Shown here: one piece after another, positions 10,008-20,600 of the stretch | Layout of the letters: the number at the start of each line of letters is the position of its first letter | How positions within the stretch are numbered: the first letter of the stretch is position 1 | Source: Paramarasmius palmivorus | Lineage: Eukaryota > Basidiomycota > Agaricomycetes > Agaricales > Marasmiaceae | NCBI GenBank assembly: GCA_037176845.1 | Contig: JAYKXP010000270.1 | Span: 1-40,936 of the forward strand | DNA length: 40,936 nucleotides | Direction: 5' to 3' | The notes under the pieces: generated by a model | Databases searched by the model: none | What the model was told of the DNA's origin: nothing | What the model saw: only the letters and a program-made list of their open reading frames with translations | Made by a program: the position numbers and the translations under genes

Positions 10008-12785
10008 ATGAACACCTCAGCTAATGTACGGCCGTTTCTAGACCTCGAAGCGTCTGTTGACAGATGGGATAGTAGCACAGACGACGAAGATGGAGGTATG
10101 ATAGACAATGCACGCCTTTTTTTTTGATGCTCACTGGATTTCATCTGTAGACCAGGGCTTCATCAACGACGACGACATGGACGAAGAAATAGGCAGCTCG
10201 ATAGACCACCACTCTTTGAATCGGAGTATGGACGGCGATGCACCAGCCTCTGACCATGATTCGTTATTTTCGAACGACTCACACAGTTCACTGTTTTCTG
10301 AATTGGAGAGAGATGAACGGTGTTCGGGACGGACTGATGACGCCTTACACGGTCGTGATTTCGAGGAGACGTGTCATGTAGACGAAGATAATGGTGAATT
10401 GTGGATGGTGAAGTGTAAGGTACGAGCGATCAAGTAATACTACTGAAGAGTTACTCAAAATTGACTTAGAAAGGGAAGGAACGGTACCTGTTGCAGTACC
10501 TCAAGCGTTACATTGACAAGTTCAACGCCAAGGACATATTCCGCAATATACGGCTCTACGACGACGATTGCGGGTTCATATACGTTCAGACTGCAAACCC
10601 AGGACGTGCGGCATACGTGCTCGGTCGATGTCCAGTTACTGTCCACAAACGAGACGGGTTTCACGGCCTCAACATGAAGGTCATCACCGATCCTGTCGAG
10701 GTTGGAATGGCGTTGTATCTTCGACCAATGGCCGATGTCTTCTTGGAACCAACGGCTGCTTGGGGACGTGGACCAAAGAAGGGTTCGTGGGTTCGTTTAG
10801 GGTCGGGAAAGGGAAGCACAGCGCTGATGCTTGCGGTTGAGCCAACGGAAAAGGATTTCATTGGCGACCGCATGGAAGAACCGCTGGTGGACCTGTCAGG
10901 ACGATTATATTACAACGACCCTGCGCTTGTACTCGGCGTGTACGCTGATACCGTTAAGGTGGCCTTTATTCCCCGAATGCATCCATCTGACATTGAGCGT
11001 CACTGGCCACACGGAAAAATATCGCCTGAGTGGGTCCAGACGCTGGTGTTCAACCCTTGTTCTTTCAAACAACGTCAAGGAATCGATACAGTATGGAAAG
11101 GCCGACAATTCCCTGAATTCCATTTCGAACACGGTCTCATGGTGAAAACAATACCATTGAGCCTTATCAGACCACTTACTCGGTTTCCAAACGCTTTGGA
11201 AGGTAGATTGCTTCTACAATGTAACCATCCCGTGGTCATCAGCAACTTTCCCAGAATCAGCGACTGGAGGTTCGACATTGGCGACACCGTCACCAGTTTG
11301 TCAGGTCAGGAAGGCGTTGTTGTAGAGCAGTCGGAGCGCGGTCCAGTGATCACACGACTATCGTTTTCAGACGCTGAAGACTCGGGAGAAGAATACTCTG
11401 TTGGATGGGCGTTACAGAAAAAGTGGTCTATCGGCGACTACGTTCGTCATATATCAGGGGTTTGTGGAGTAGTCGTGGAAACGAGAGAGGACGTCATCGT
11501 CGTACAAGACATTAGAGGCTCTTTGGAATACGACTTTGCAGGACATGTAAACTCTTTTCGGGTTACTCAACGTGACGAACATGCAGTCGGCTACCGAATG
11601 GCGCGTCAGAATGATGCAAGACGACCTCACTGGCTAGAAGCTGCACAATTAGGGCCCCAGGACATGCGCTGTTACGACGATTTCAATCACTTCCGGGAGG
11701 TGTGGAACAATCAGCTCCACTTGCGACGTTCAACCCAACAAGTGTTTGTCCTGACCCACAACGAAGCCACGTCACTTCTGCGGAAAACGAGGACAGATAA
11801 AATTCCATGGAAAGGACGTGAAGTGTTGGTTAGCGGGAATTGTCCCGTAAAAGGAGAACTGGCCACTATTGCCGACGTCCATATTGGAGAGGATACCAAA
11901 AGTGGGTTAATGGTAACTGTCGAGTCTATCATTCAGGGTCGCGCAGGAAAACGATTCAAGTTGGACTACGATTTTGTAGTCGACAGACAGTGGGAGCTTC
12001 CATTGCATCTCATCGAAAGACCTCTACTGTCTATTTTCAAACCGAGCGCGGCATACATCCATCCTCTTACGTTCCGCGTCAAATGCTTCAAAATGCCTCC
12101 TCCGCCGCCCAGGCAATCGACACCACCAATATCATGTAATCAGAGAAGCCAGTCGCTGGCAGATGGCACCCTTTCGTACATTGATCCCGCTTTCGACCCT
12201 CACTTCACTACTTTTCCTGGAGTAGATGAATTTAACGATCCGTTTGACATCCAAACCTCCACTCCGTCATGGCAGAGTATTGTACGTCACGATAGCCAGC
12301 AGTGGCTATATCAAGCGGAGAAGACAGCTGGTCTAACGTTCAAGGCGATCGTCAACGGAGAGGTTGCAGGAAGAATGTTTAAACAAAAAAAGATGGACGT
12401 ACATATAGCGACGACGGATAGCGACAAGCGGGCCGTCTTGCAGTTCTACAAACGTGAGCGAGAGATCAGCCCAAATGTTGAATGCCACCCTGTCCACGCG
12501 TTAGTCAACACGTTGGAACCGGTGTACGTCTTCTCGGGACCACACGCACACTCTATCGCCGTCCGGGCCAGTTCCGCTCACATAAACGGTCAATTACATC
12601 TTTGTGGCTTTGTGGTGCTTAATTTAGAAGGGCAAACGATTGACTTTACACAACCCATACAGTTTTTGCCGTCGAACGCTTGTGTACTCTCAGTTAAGAA
12701 ACATATAACAGACCAGTTACAGTACTACATAGGTATCTGGAAAGAAACTCAAGAAGCCGCATTGCGGGGGCGAAGCCGCAAGTAA
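10008..12785 (+). CDS. Spt5-like NGN/KOW protein (890 aa, 3 exons)
   Basis: Exons 10008-10095, 10151-10419 and 10470-12785 join in phase (1, then 0) to give 890 codons plus TAA. The N-terminus (about 1-110) is strongly acidic and Ser-rich (STDDEDG, INDDDMDEE), as in Spt5. An NGN-type domain follows from about 113 (LWMVKCKKGKERYLL, then IFRN..GFIYVQTANPGRAAYVLG). Several KOW-like beta modules come next: SWVRLGSGKGSTALML, DIGDTVTSLSGQEGVVVEQ, SIGDYVRHISGVCGVVVET and KGREVLVSGNCPVKGELATI. Canonical Spt5 pairs with Spt4 and clamps RNA polymerase II. This protein is shorter, lacks the C-terminal heptad-like repeats and ends in a Pro-rich linker (PPPPPRQSTPP) plus a non-KOW tail, so it is a divergent paralogue rather than the housekeeping factor. 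Its role is unknown; nuclear action is inferred. Confidence 0.8.
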
Positions 12786-13084
12786 CACGATGTAATTAGA
12801 TACGGTCAGTAATACATTGAAATCTACGCGCCTAACCCCTTGAAAGTGTCTGGCCTCTTCGCGGCTCAAGGGACCAGTAGCTGCACTTGCAGTGAAGCCA
12901 ACAGACACCAGATTCTTCAACACGTTTGTTGTATTCAGGGTACGTAGTTTACATAGGCTTCACTTTACTCTTCTCTCATACGCTTATTATCTTCTTCGTC
13001 CCCAGACAGATCAAGTGTTCGCTTCAATCTCGGAGTAGCTAGAAGTTCGCGATTCAACACTTCATGCTTCATTACGCTCGCTAG
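12786..13084. other. Convergent 3' spacer
   Basis: Lies between the stops of the Spt5-like gene (plus) and the five-exon gene (minus). No coding signal or clear terminator hairpin seen. Confidence 0.4.
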
Positions 13085-14084
13085 CTACAGCATAGAAGTC
13101 TGTAAGTAAATGTACGAGGCATGTTATTCTCAAATACTCACCTCGGAAAAGCTACCGTCTAACAATGAGATGGCACGAAGGGTGCAAACCATCCTATACT
13201 TTCCATTACGCATGTCGATTTTGACGCCAAGAAGAGACACGAGAATCTCGACGATATCGCCAAGTTGAAAACTTCGTGGATGGAAAGGGACATTTCTATT
13301 ACAGGGTGAGACTTTTCCGATGTATAGTTCAGGATAGCTCTTACCGTTCCTTCCCGCTCTCCGTCTTTACAACCGACGTATAGATCACTTGGTTTTCACT
13401 CAAGTGGACGTACTCGTCACTCGCCAATGCTTTGAGAATACCTTTCGGGTCTACTTGATGATCGAGAACGATAGCAGGTTCGTCTCCAGTGCGGGCTACC
13501 AAAGCAGGCGTAAAGTACCGGTTGGATGCTTCAATAGTTGCATGGCCTCGAAAGGTACCGACAATTGTGTTGGGCTGAATGTTTTCCGTACCAAGCCATC
13601 TACCGAACGCGGCGTCGAGGATACCCAACCCTTGCACTGCTTGTGAAAAAGCATCGTTCCCGAAACCTGTGATAGTGACCGACTGTTTAAGATACCTGGC
13701 CTTTGTGTTCCTGAACAATGGTGAGCAACCGACATCGATAACCGATCCTAGGTACAAAACTTACTTTCCCATAGGCCTCTCGATAGGAGGAAGCTCTTTG
13801 GCGATCAAGATCCCAGGCAATCGAAAAACCAGCTCTTGTGCGTCTCCGTTCTCCAAAGTGACCAATCGATGGACCTTTGGTACTCCCAATTCCAAAACCT
13901 TAACGTCAACTGGCCACTGAACTTGCGCGACACCTGCAAGCATCGAGTTTTGGGTGCACAAGTGTTGTCGCTGTTCAATCAGGTCATCGAGACGACGTTC
14001 TGTTAATGTGTCAATAACCAAGCAAGGTTTAAGACCATAACTGGACTTACTCGCTCCGACAAAATCGTAATGTCCGCTATCCAT
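13085..14084 (-). CDS. Unknown protein, 267 aa, five exons
   Basis: Exons 14084-14051, 13999-13765, 13710-13345, 13295-13142 and 13099-13085 close with phases 1, 2, 2, 0; introns are 42-54 nt. The last exon is only 15 nt (Thr-Ser-Met-Leu-stop). The start MDSGHYDFVGAKRRLDDLI is formed across the first intron. Landmarks are ELVFRLPGILIAKELPPIE, SVTITGFGNDAFSQ, AFGRWLGTENIQPNTIVGTF, and a C-terminal FQLGDIVEILVSLLGVKID followed by VCTLRAISLLDGSF. The last block (GDIVE-x-x-VSx, then LRxxxLLDxxF) is one I have met repeatedly in Agaricomycete hypothetical proteins; it looks like a small beta-barrel, possibly OB-like, but that is inference. No enzyme motif, signal peptide or membrane segment. It converges with the Spt5-like gene and diverges from the next gene. 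Confidence 0.7.
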
Positions 14085-14418
14085 GCGATGTAGAAGAAGT
14101 CTTTCACCGTAGAGACCTGAAGGAGGACGGCACCGTAGATTTCTCCTATCAATGCGACACGACGGTTACACGGAAAGGATTTGTATCAAGTGACAGACAG
14201 AAAAGTCATATCGGCGAGCTGAAACAAACGACGAGGAGGTGAAGTGGTCACGTATACCGACCTGAAACTCCCTATGCCATTCATTCAGCATCGCTTTCGC
14301 TCGGTATTGCGAAAAACTGCTCACGTCATGTTTCTAGAAGCTCGGTAGAACATTTTAAAAAAAGAGGAATATAAACAGTAAGTACTGTCGATAGGAGACT
14401 TCGCCACCCTGCTCAGAA
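14085..14418. other. Divergent intergenic region with a TATA box
   Basis: Separates the minus-strand 267-aa gene and the plus-strand acidic gene. A TATAAAC element lies at 14370-14376, 43 bp upstream of the ATG at 14419. An open stretch on the minus strand (about 14160-14085, VALIGEIYGAVLLQ) precedes the 267-aa start and could be an alternative upstream exon. Confidence 0.35.
14370..14376 (+). promoter_or_regulatory. TATA box
   Basis: TATAAAC, 43 bp upstream of the ATG at 14419, at a distance usual for a short fungal leader. Confidence 0.4.
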
Positions 14419-17004
14419 ATGCCACCGTCTAAAACAGTCAAGCGTAAACGCTCTTCTTCGTTGGGAAGGTATGTAATACGACGATCACTGCTGGGACTTC
14501 ATGCTCATTTTGAAACGATAGGGGTCCTGGACCGACGATCAAGAGAGCCGTCACAGGTGTTGCCCCAAGACCAAGACCGCAACGAATGTAACTTTTAAGT
14601 TTTAATACGATCCTCAGTGCTAGTCGTAACTCATGAACCGTGTACAGTCGTAAGCCTACCCAAAAGAAAAGGGAAGCTGATGAAGTCGAAGTGTAAGTGA
14701 AGCAAAGGTCTCGAGATTATCGCGCTGACTTACAGGTAACAGGTTGCAAGATGGCGAACAGATTGACTGGCCCCTGTGCGTGTTATTTCTCACAAGTATC
14801 GATCGATACACTGACGTCGTTTTAGTACCGACGTTGAGGAGAACGAAGTGGTCGAGGAAAACGGGGTGGTCGCGGTTGACGAGAATAACGGTGACGACTC
14901 GGAGGATGCAGAGTTCCTAGTGTGAGCTCTCATTCCAATACATATACAGTCCATTACTAACGATGGTATAAAGAATTTCCTCTGGTGAAGAGGTAGTGAA
15001 GAAAGCAAGCAGTCGTTCTACGAATGTTAACCCCGGAGTTCAGAATCGAAGGAACATTCACCGGTACGTTCCTAATGAAGCATACTAAACCGCGAGCGCT
15101 GATGTCGCAAGTTGAAGATCTTCGGACGAAAATCCGGATACCAGTATACCGGAGAAAGTTATCGTTTCTAGGTCAGTCCAAAGCTCGAGCGACCAGGTGA
15201 TAACGTGTTGACGCCATACAGGAAACCGGGAGCGGAACGCACTAGCTGTAAACCTCAACCTGATATGTCGAAGTGGTATAGGTAAAGTCGTTCTATACCA
15301 ATACTGAGCACTAAATTTACCGTTTTGTCAGACACACATGTGCGCTTTCAAAGAAGAAGAATCGCTTCATTGACGATGAGGCTAGCGAGGCCGGTGCTGA
15401 AGAACTATATGAGCGGGGCGATTTCATCGTATCGGACAGCGAAAGGGATACGTCCCCACCTCCGAAGCAACAGTCTCGCAAGGGAAAAGAAAGGGAACCT
15501 GTCCCCGATCATGAGTAAGAAGTTAAGATCAGGTCTCATTGCGCTAGGAACTCATGAAGTCGTTTTAGGGACAGTCGCCGAACCCCATCACCGAAGCAAG
15601 AATCTCGCAAAGAGCGTGAAAGGACATCTGAGCGTGGGCATGAGTAAGGATCATTGCCTGTTCTGAGTTTCGCCGGCACTGAAGATCATATTGTCAACTA
15701 CAGAGAAAGAGAAACCATACCACGCCTGCAAGAGAAAGGGAAACAGAGGGGAGCTGACGACGATCAAGAGTGAGTGCCTTACAGGCTGGGAACTTTCCCG
15801 ACTCTAACCGAGTTCAGGACCCTGTCCATGCTCATTGCAAGGAACCCTGCTGTCATCAATGGTGTACTGGACATCGCTCTACAAGATTCGGAACTACACG
15901 GCATATACAACGACCTCGGGACAGAAGCTTTACCTTCTCGGTGCGACACTCGATCCGAACAATATACACAGAAACTGACACCTCTGTAGGGTTACCGTCT
16001 TCGTACCGAACAGGGCGCAAAATCGAGCCAGGCCTAAAATCTCTCACATCAATTACAAGGCTTTTCGAAACGCCCTTCCTAGCGACGTAGCACGCGGGTA
16101 AGCTCTACAACCCTTGTAGTGGCTCCAACACGGGTCTGAATGCAATTTTAGCCAACTCCGTGGAATTATGGGGTTTCGACAATATTCAGTCTTCTCCAAT
16201 CCTGGACATGTCGACCCCAAGCAGTTCGAATACTTTAAAGACTGCGTATACATCAAACATCCAGTATCCGGGGCAGCAGATGTTCCTGCAGTGTTTGTAA
16301 TGCCTGCGGTGTGCATCAAGAGCGAGCTGAACAAGGACTTTGACCCCGATGCGGCATATTCGGATAGTTTTGCAAAGAAGATCTACGTCAAGACTTTTAA
16401 ACAGGAATATCGTCTTCTGGAGGCTGCTTGCGGGGAGTATACGTCATCGTCTGTATTACACGGTCCGTTGAGCTCTGAAGGTGCCTTGATATTCTCGACG
16501 AAGAAGAAGCGGTGGGCAAGAAAGCCTGGTAAGCAACAGCAATCGCCGTAAGGAGACGGATAGCTGACTGGTAGTCGCAGAAGGCAAAGCCAAATCAGCT
16601 TTCGAGGACGATGAGGATGACGAGGACGAAAGCGGTCCTTCGAACACAAAGCCCAGGACGAGCTTGGAGACATATCCTTCATATCTAACGTATAACGAAG
16701 AAGGTACGTGCTTTGTAACACTTCGCTATCAACTTTCAGGACTCACACATCTCAAGTACCGATATACGATGGTCTTGCTTGCCCTGACGTCAGTCACTCC
16801 GGTTTTAATGCTCGACCCGGACACATGGCAACATTCCAAAAACTACCGAAGCTGAATCCACGAGAGGTGGATCCAGAGTCGCTAGTCATGGTGGGGTTTA
16901 CTATCTCCAAATTTCCCGTTCTCCCTGAGACCGTGTTCCCTACGGTGTTTTTCAACGTGCTATTCGTGATCGTCGTCGCGGAGGCGGTCCCAAAGACCGT
17001 CTAG
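14419..17004 (+). CDS. Many-exon acidic/basic protein of unknown function with a triplicated mini-exon
   Basis: Starts MPPSKTVKRKRSSSLG (exon 14419-14468). The second half splices cleanly: 15332-15514, 15569-15643, 15704-15769, 15818-15940, 15990-16097, 16152-16528, 16581-16703, 16757-17004, all through phase-2 introns or matching phases. Exons 14826-14921 and 14974-15063 are also clear; the small exons before 14826 are uncertain. The N-terminal half is charged and low-complexity (DDSEDAEFLVISSGEE; RFIDDEASEAGAEELYERGD). The middle has VTVFVPNRAQNRARPKISHI and IKHPVSGAADVPAVFVMPA. The end is VPIYDG, then DPESLVMVGFTISKF and a hydrophobic VFFNVLFVIVVAEA. A VPIYDG-x-n-VxVGYT/F-x-n-NxxFVVV ending is typical of an Agaricomycete hypothetical family I recognise by pattern only. 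Probably a nuclear or DNA-associated protein (Lys/Arg-rich start, acidic stretches); function unknown. Confidence 0.7.
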
Positions 17005-17333
17005 GTGTTGCACAGAATGAAGGACCGTCCAGTTTCCAGTAAGAGTGTACGATAAGCCGCGGACTCTCGATTCGAATGTACTACAAGTTATGCCGTTTCC
17101 TTACTTTACCTTATTATTTATTGGTGGTGTACGATAGCGTAGAAAACAAGAGAAAACTTGAAGTTTAATATCCGTTTGATGAGTCCCCTATTGCGCCATC
17201 GCTCTGGCGGTTAAGAGAGGGTGTTATGACCATGAGCGCGTGACGGTATCTCATGACCTGATTGGAGTTATATAAAGCTGTCAATAGAGAAGGCACAGTC
17301 AACGACTTGCCTATAGTCACCCGATCGACGACC
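17005..17333. other. Intergenic region
   Basis: Includes the 3' flank of the acidic gene and the promoter of the small gene at 17334. A 151-codon open frame on the minus strand (17165-17620) overlaps it, but it is antisense to a better-supported plus-strand model. Confidence 0.4.
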
Positions 17334-17644
17334 ATGATTCTAAAGAACCTTCCCGTCCTCGCGTTGAGCATCTTGACCCTGCTGTTGAGCGTTAGCGTCT
17401 CTAGAAACAAGAACGACACACATGGATATGCTGGCGAGCAATACCTGGCGTCAACGCCACAATCTGAAACTGTAGAATATGATATTCCGGTGTATCGAAA
17501 CCAGACAAGGTCAGTATCATTTGGCCTATTAACAACGAAGCTGACGGTGAACGGTACAGACTGAACTTCAAAGCTGTCATTGACCACGGGCCATGCAACT
17601 TGACAGTCCTGCAAGCACATCCCAATGTGTACGTGAACTATTAA
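17334..17644 (+). CDS. Small secreted or membrane-anchored protein, probably cut off by Helitron 1
   Basis: Exon 1 (17334-17509) begins MILKNLPVLALSILTLLLSV, a good signal peptide or anchor, then a hydrophilic part. Intron 17510-17559 (GTCAGT...TACAG, 50 nt) joins in phase to exon 2 (from 17560, RLNFKAVIDHGPCNLTVLQA). At 17629 a strong donor, GTACGTGA, follows directly, suggesting a second intron. Almost at once the DNA turns AT-rich and Helitron 1 begins. Read without that intron the frame ends at a TAA (17642-17644) after about 86 residues. I favour a host gene interrupted by the element; a genuine small protein is the alternative. No family recognised. Confidence 0.4.
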
Positions 17645-20600
17645 TATCGTGTAATGTTTTCAAACCGATATTCATCACAAGATACTACAATCAACCAACA
17701 CAACCCGAGGTCCAAATGACCCAGCAGCTTTACGAGCTGAATGAAATGTTAACCAGAGGTTGCATGCCTCTATCAGATGTTATAAATCTTGTGTCAATGT
17801 CAAATTATCACAATATGTGTGATCACAATGTCAATATGCATTATATCCGTGATGTAAAGTATAGTGTGTTCCAATTGAAACACTGTTGTTGTCATGAGAT
17901 GTACATGTTAGGAAACATCTTTCAGTTCATGGTCTCACCATCTGCTGAACAGGTGCTAGTTAATACCATGATACTTCATATGCAACTCTATCAGAATTGC
18001 ATCCGACGAGATCAATACAACCTGAAGATGAACAGCCTACGAATCAGAAGGTGGCGGTGTATATGGTCAAGATGGTTTGTCAGCAGCACAGATCGAACAT
18101 TTACATACATACACAGGGATATAGGCACCATACACAGGCAAAAGTCCAGGTTTGCCTCTTACAAATTCAAAGAACATCCAAAAGGAGGGTTTAAAACCCA
18201 GAATATTGGTTATAGTTTGTTAGAGCCATACATTACAAAAACCTGTGGAGTGTTTAGCTTCACTGAAAGAGAACACTTTACATTTAGGTTTGCTGACTAT
18301 ATCAGTAAAGAGTCTCTTGATAATGTCAGTGATGCCGAAAATGCAGTTTATGCTCAGCTTAACATAGATCAATTGCAATCGCTGGTGACAACTCAGACGG
18401 GACTCCAAAAAATAGGACAGAAACATGGACTCAAAAAACGAAGGCCATCTATCAAGTACCTACAAGACTACTTTGAGAAGCATGACTGTATGTCTTCACA
18501 ATGTCCGTCACATGTAGCCAAGTTCACCTACACCTATTCATGGCGCTATAAAGCTAAATTAGCCAAGGCAAATTCAAATAACACATCACACCTGTCATTT
18601 CCACCATCTCCACTCACACAAGAAAAGGTCGATGTAATCTTACAAAAAGCATGTAGTCGGATGACTCCAGAAAACATTGAGGAGGAAGGATGCGCCGTAT
18701 GTGGACGCTTAACTTCGCAAAAACAGCTATCAAGGCTATCTGCACTACGAGGACATTTGCACTTGCTTGAAACTCAGGGCATTACTAGGTTACCGAGAGA
18801 AACAGTAAGCGAAGCAATTAAGGAAAGTTCAGGGCCCATATTGGCAAACAACTGTACCAAAGTCTGTGATGAGTGTCGAGGAAGCTTAAGACAAAGTACC
18901 ATACCTCATCATGCTTTATGTAACGGTTTGTGGGTAGGTGATGTGCCCCAAGAGCTGGCATGTTTAAGGTATATGGAACGGTTGTTAATTGCTAAAGTAC
19001 GCACCTCCTGCTGCTTTGTAAAAATAGCTACGGGCCGAAGAAAAATGAAGGCCAATATAATTGCCTTTGAAGCACCTACTGCTAAAGTATACCAGAAACT
19101 ACCACCTCCCCGAGAAGACATGGATGATGTGCTAGCTATACTATTTACTGGCCCAACTCAACCTACCACTCGAGACTTTCAACGAACCCCATTCCTTATT
19201 CGTCGTAACCATGTTAAACGAGCATTGCAGTGGCTCATATTGAATCATTCATCTTATGCTGACATTTCAATCTCAGAAGATAACTTGAATTCATATAGTG
19301 AAGATATGCCACCATGTTCGGTACAGTTCAAACCTGCAGAAACAAACAAGTTACCTGAAGCAACTGCTGTACATGACAATAGTGATGAAGATGGTGTTGA
19401 AGAAGGAGAATGTTCATTCGCGGTACATGGATTGACAGCACAAAATCTCAATGATTTGACTGTTGAGAAAATCAAAGGCAGAGCATTGGAACATCTTGAT
19501 AAAGGAAATAAAGTGCTAGCAGTAGGACACAGTGATACACCAACAAGCTTATGGGATAATGTTCACCTATATCCAGAAATGTTTCCCTGGTTGTTCCCAT
19601 ATGGTCTTGGTGCTATTGGCTCTACTGAACTGTCAAATGAAGCACATATAAAACATTTGCTAATGTATTATGATAAGCGCTTTCAGACAGATATACACTT
19701 TCCATTTGTTGCTTTTAGTTTAACTCAAATGAACAATTCCCGTACAGGTACTTGGCTTTTAACAAATAAAAGAAGCTTTCCACATATTGCTGATCGATTA
19801 CTAGGCCTCAATCAGGAGGTTCTTCGATCTTTAGCAGAACGACTAGCAAAAGGGGAACAAATAGGGACTAAAACACCTGAGGAAGAGAAGTGTTATAAAG
19901 TCATTCAAGATCTTGATCAAGTAGCAAGTCATGTTCAAGGATCTACAACATCAAAGAAGTATATGCGAAATGAAATCTGGTCACTTATCGCACATCGTGG
20001 GGCACCTTCATGGTACATTACTATAGCACCAGTTGATGAGCGACATCCAATTTCAATATATTGGGCTGGATCAGATATTCCATTTAAGCCGGATATCATC
20101 TTAAAAAATGATGAAAGGCTGCGACTTATCTCACGTAACCCGGTTGCTGCAGCTTGTTTCTTTGACTTTATGGTAAAGACTTTCATTGAAGATGTTCTCG
20201 GTGAAAAGGAAGGACATGGTTTGTTTGGTGAACATGCAGCACATTATGGAACAGTTGAACAGCAAGGCAGATTAACGTTACATTTACATCTGTTACTTTG
20301 GTTAAAGGGAGCTGTCAATCCACAAGAAATGCGGGATAGAATATTGGATCCAAAATCAGGATGGGCAAAGAAAATTGTCGATTACCTGGAAAGTGTTCAC
20401 ACTGGGGATTTTTTGCAAGGTACACAAAGTGACATCAGCGCAAGTGTCAGTAAGCAGGAGAAGAAGGATAATTATATTAATCCTGTAGACTCATTGCCTG
20501 AAGCACCTCCAGCTCGTTGTATAAAACATGACATGAGTACCAGAACACAGTGTATTAAATGTTGTGCCTACAATAACTGGCTGCTGAGATATAAAAACAC

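Noticed and set aside
17165..17620. 151-codon minus-strand frame as a gene
   Set aside because: It is antisense to a plus-strand model with a signal peptide and a clean 50-nt intron; no domain or hydrophobic pattern supports it.
17593..17715. ATG at 17593 as the start of the Helitron 1 protein
   Set aside because: The first codons lie in host exon sequence (exon 17560-17628 in another frame) and have host-like composition; the ATG at 17716 lies inside the AT-rich element.
20380..20400. Single Tyr in VDYLESVHTGDF as a one-tyrosine Rep
   Set aside because: The true Y2 pair is further on, in YISDYITK (Tyr1064 and Tyr1068), which matches the usual Helitron spacing; the earlier Tyr is not the catalytic motif.
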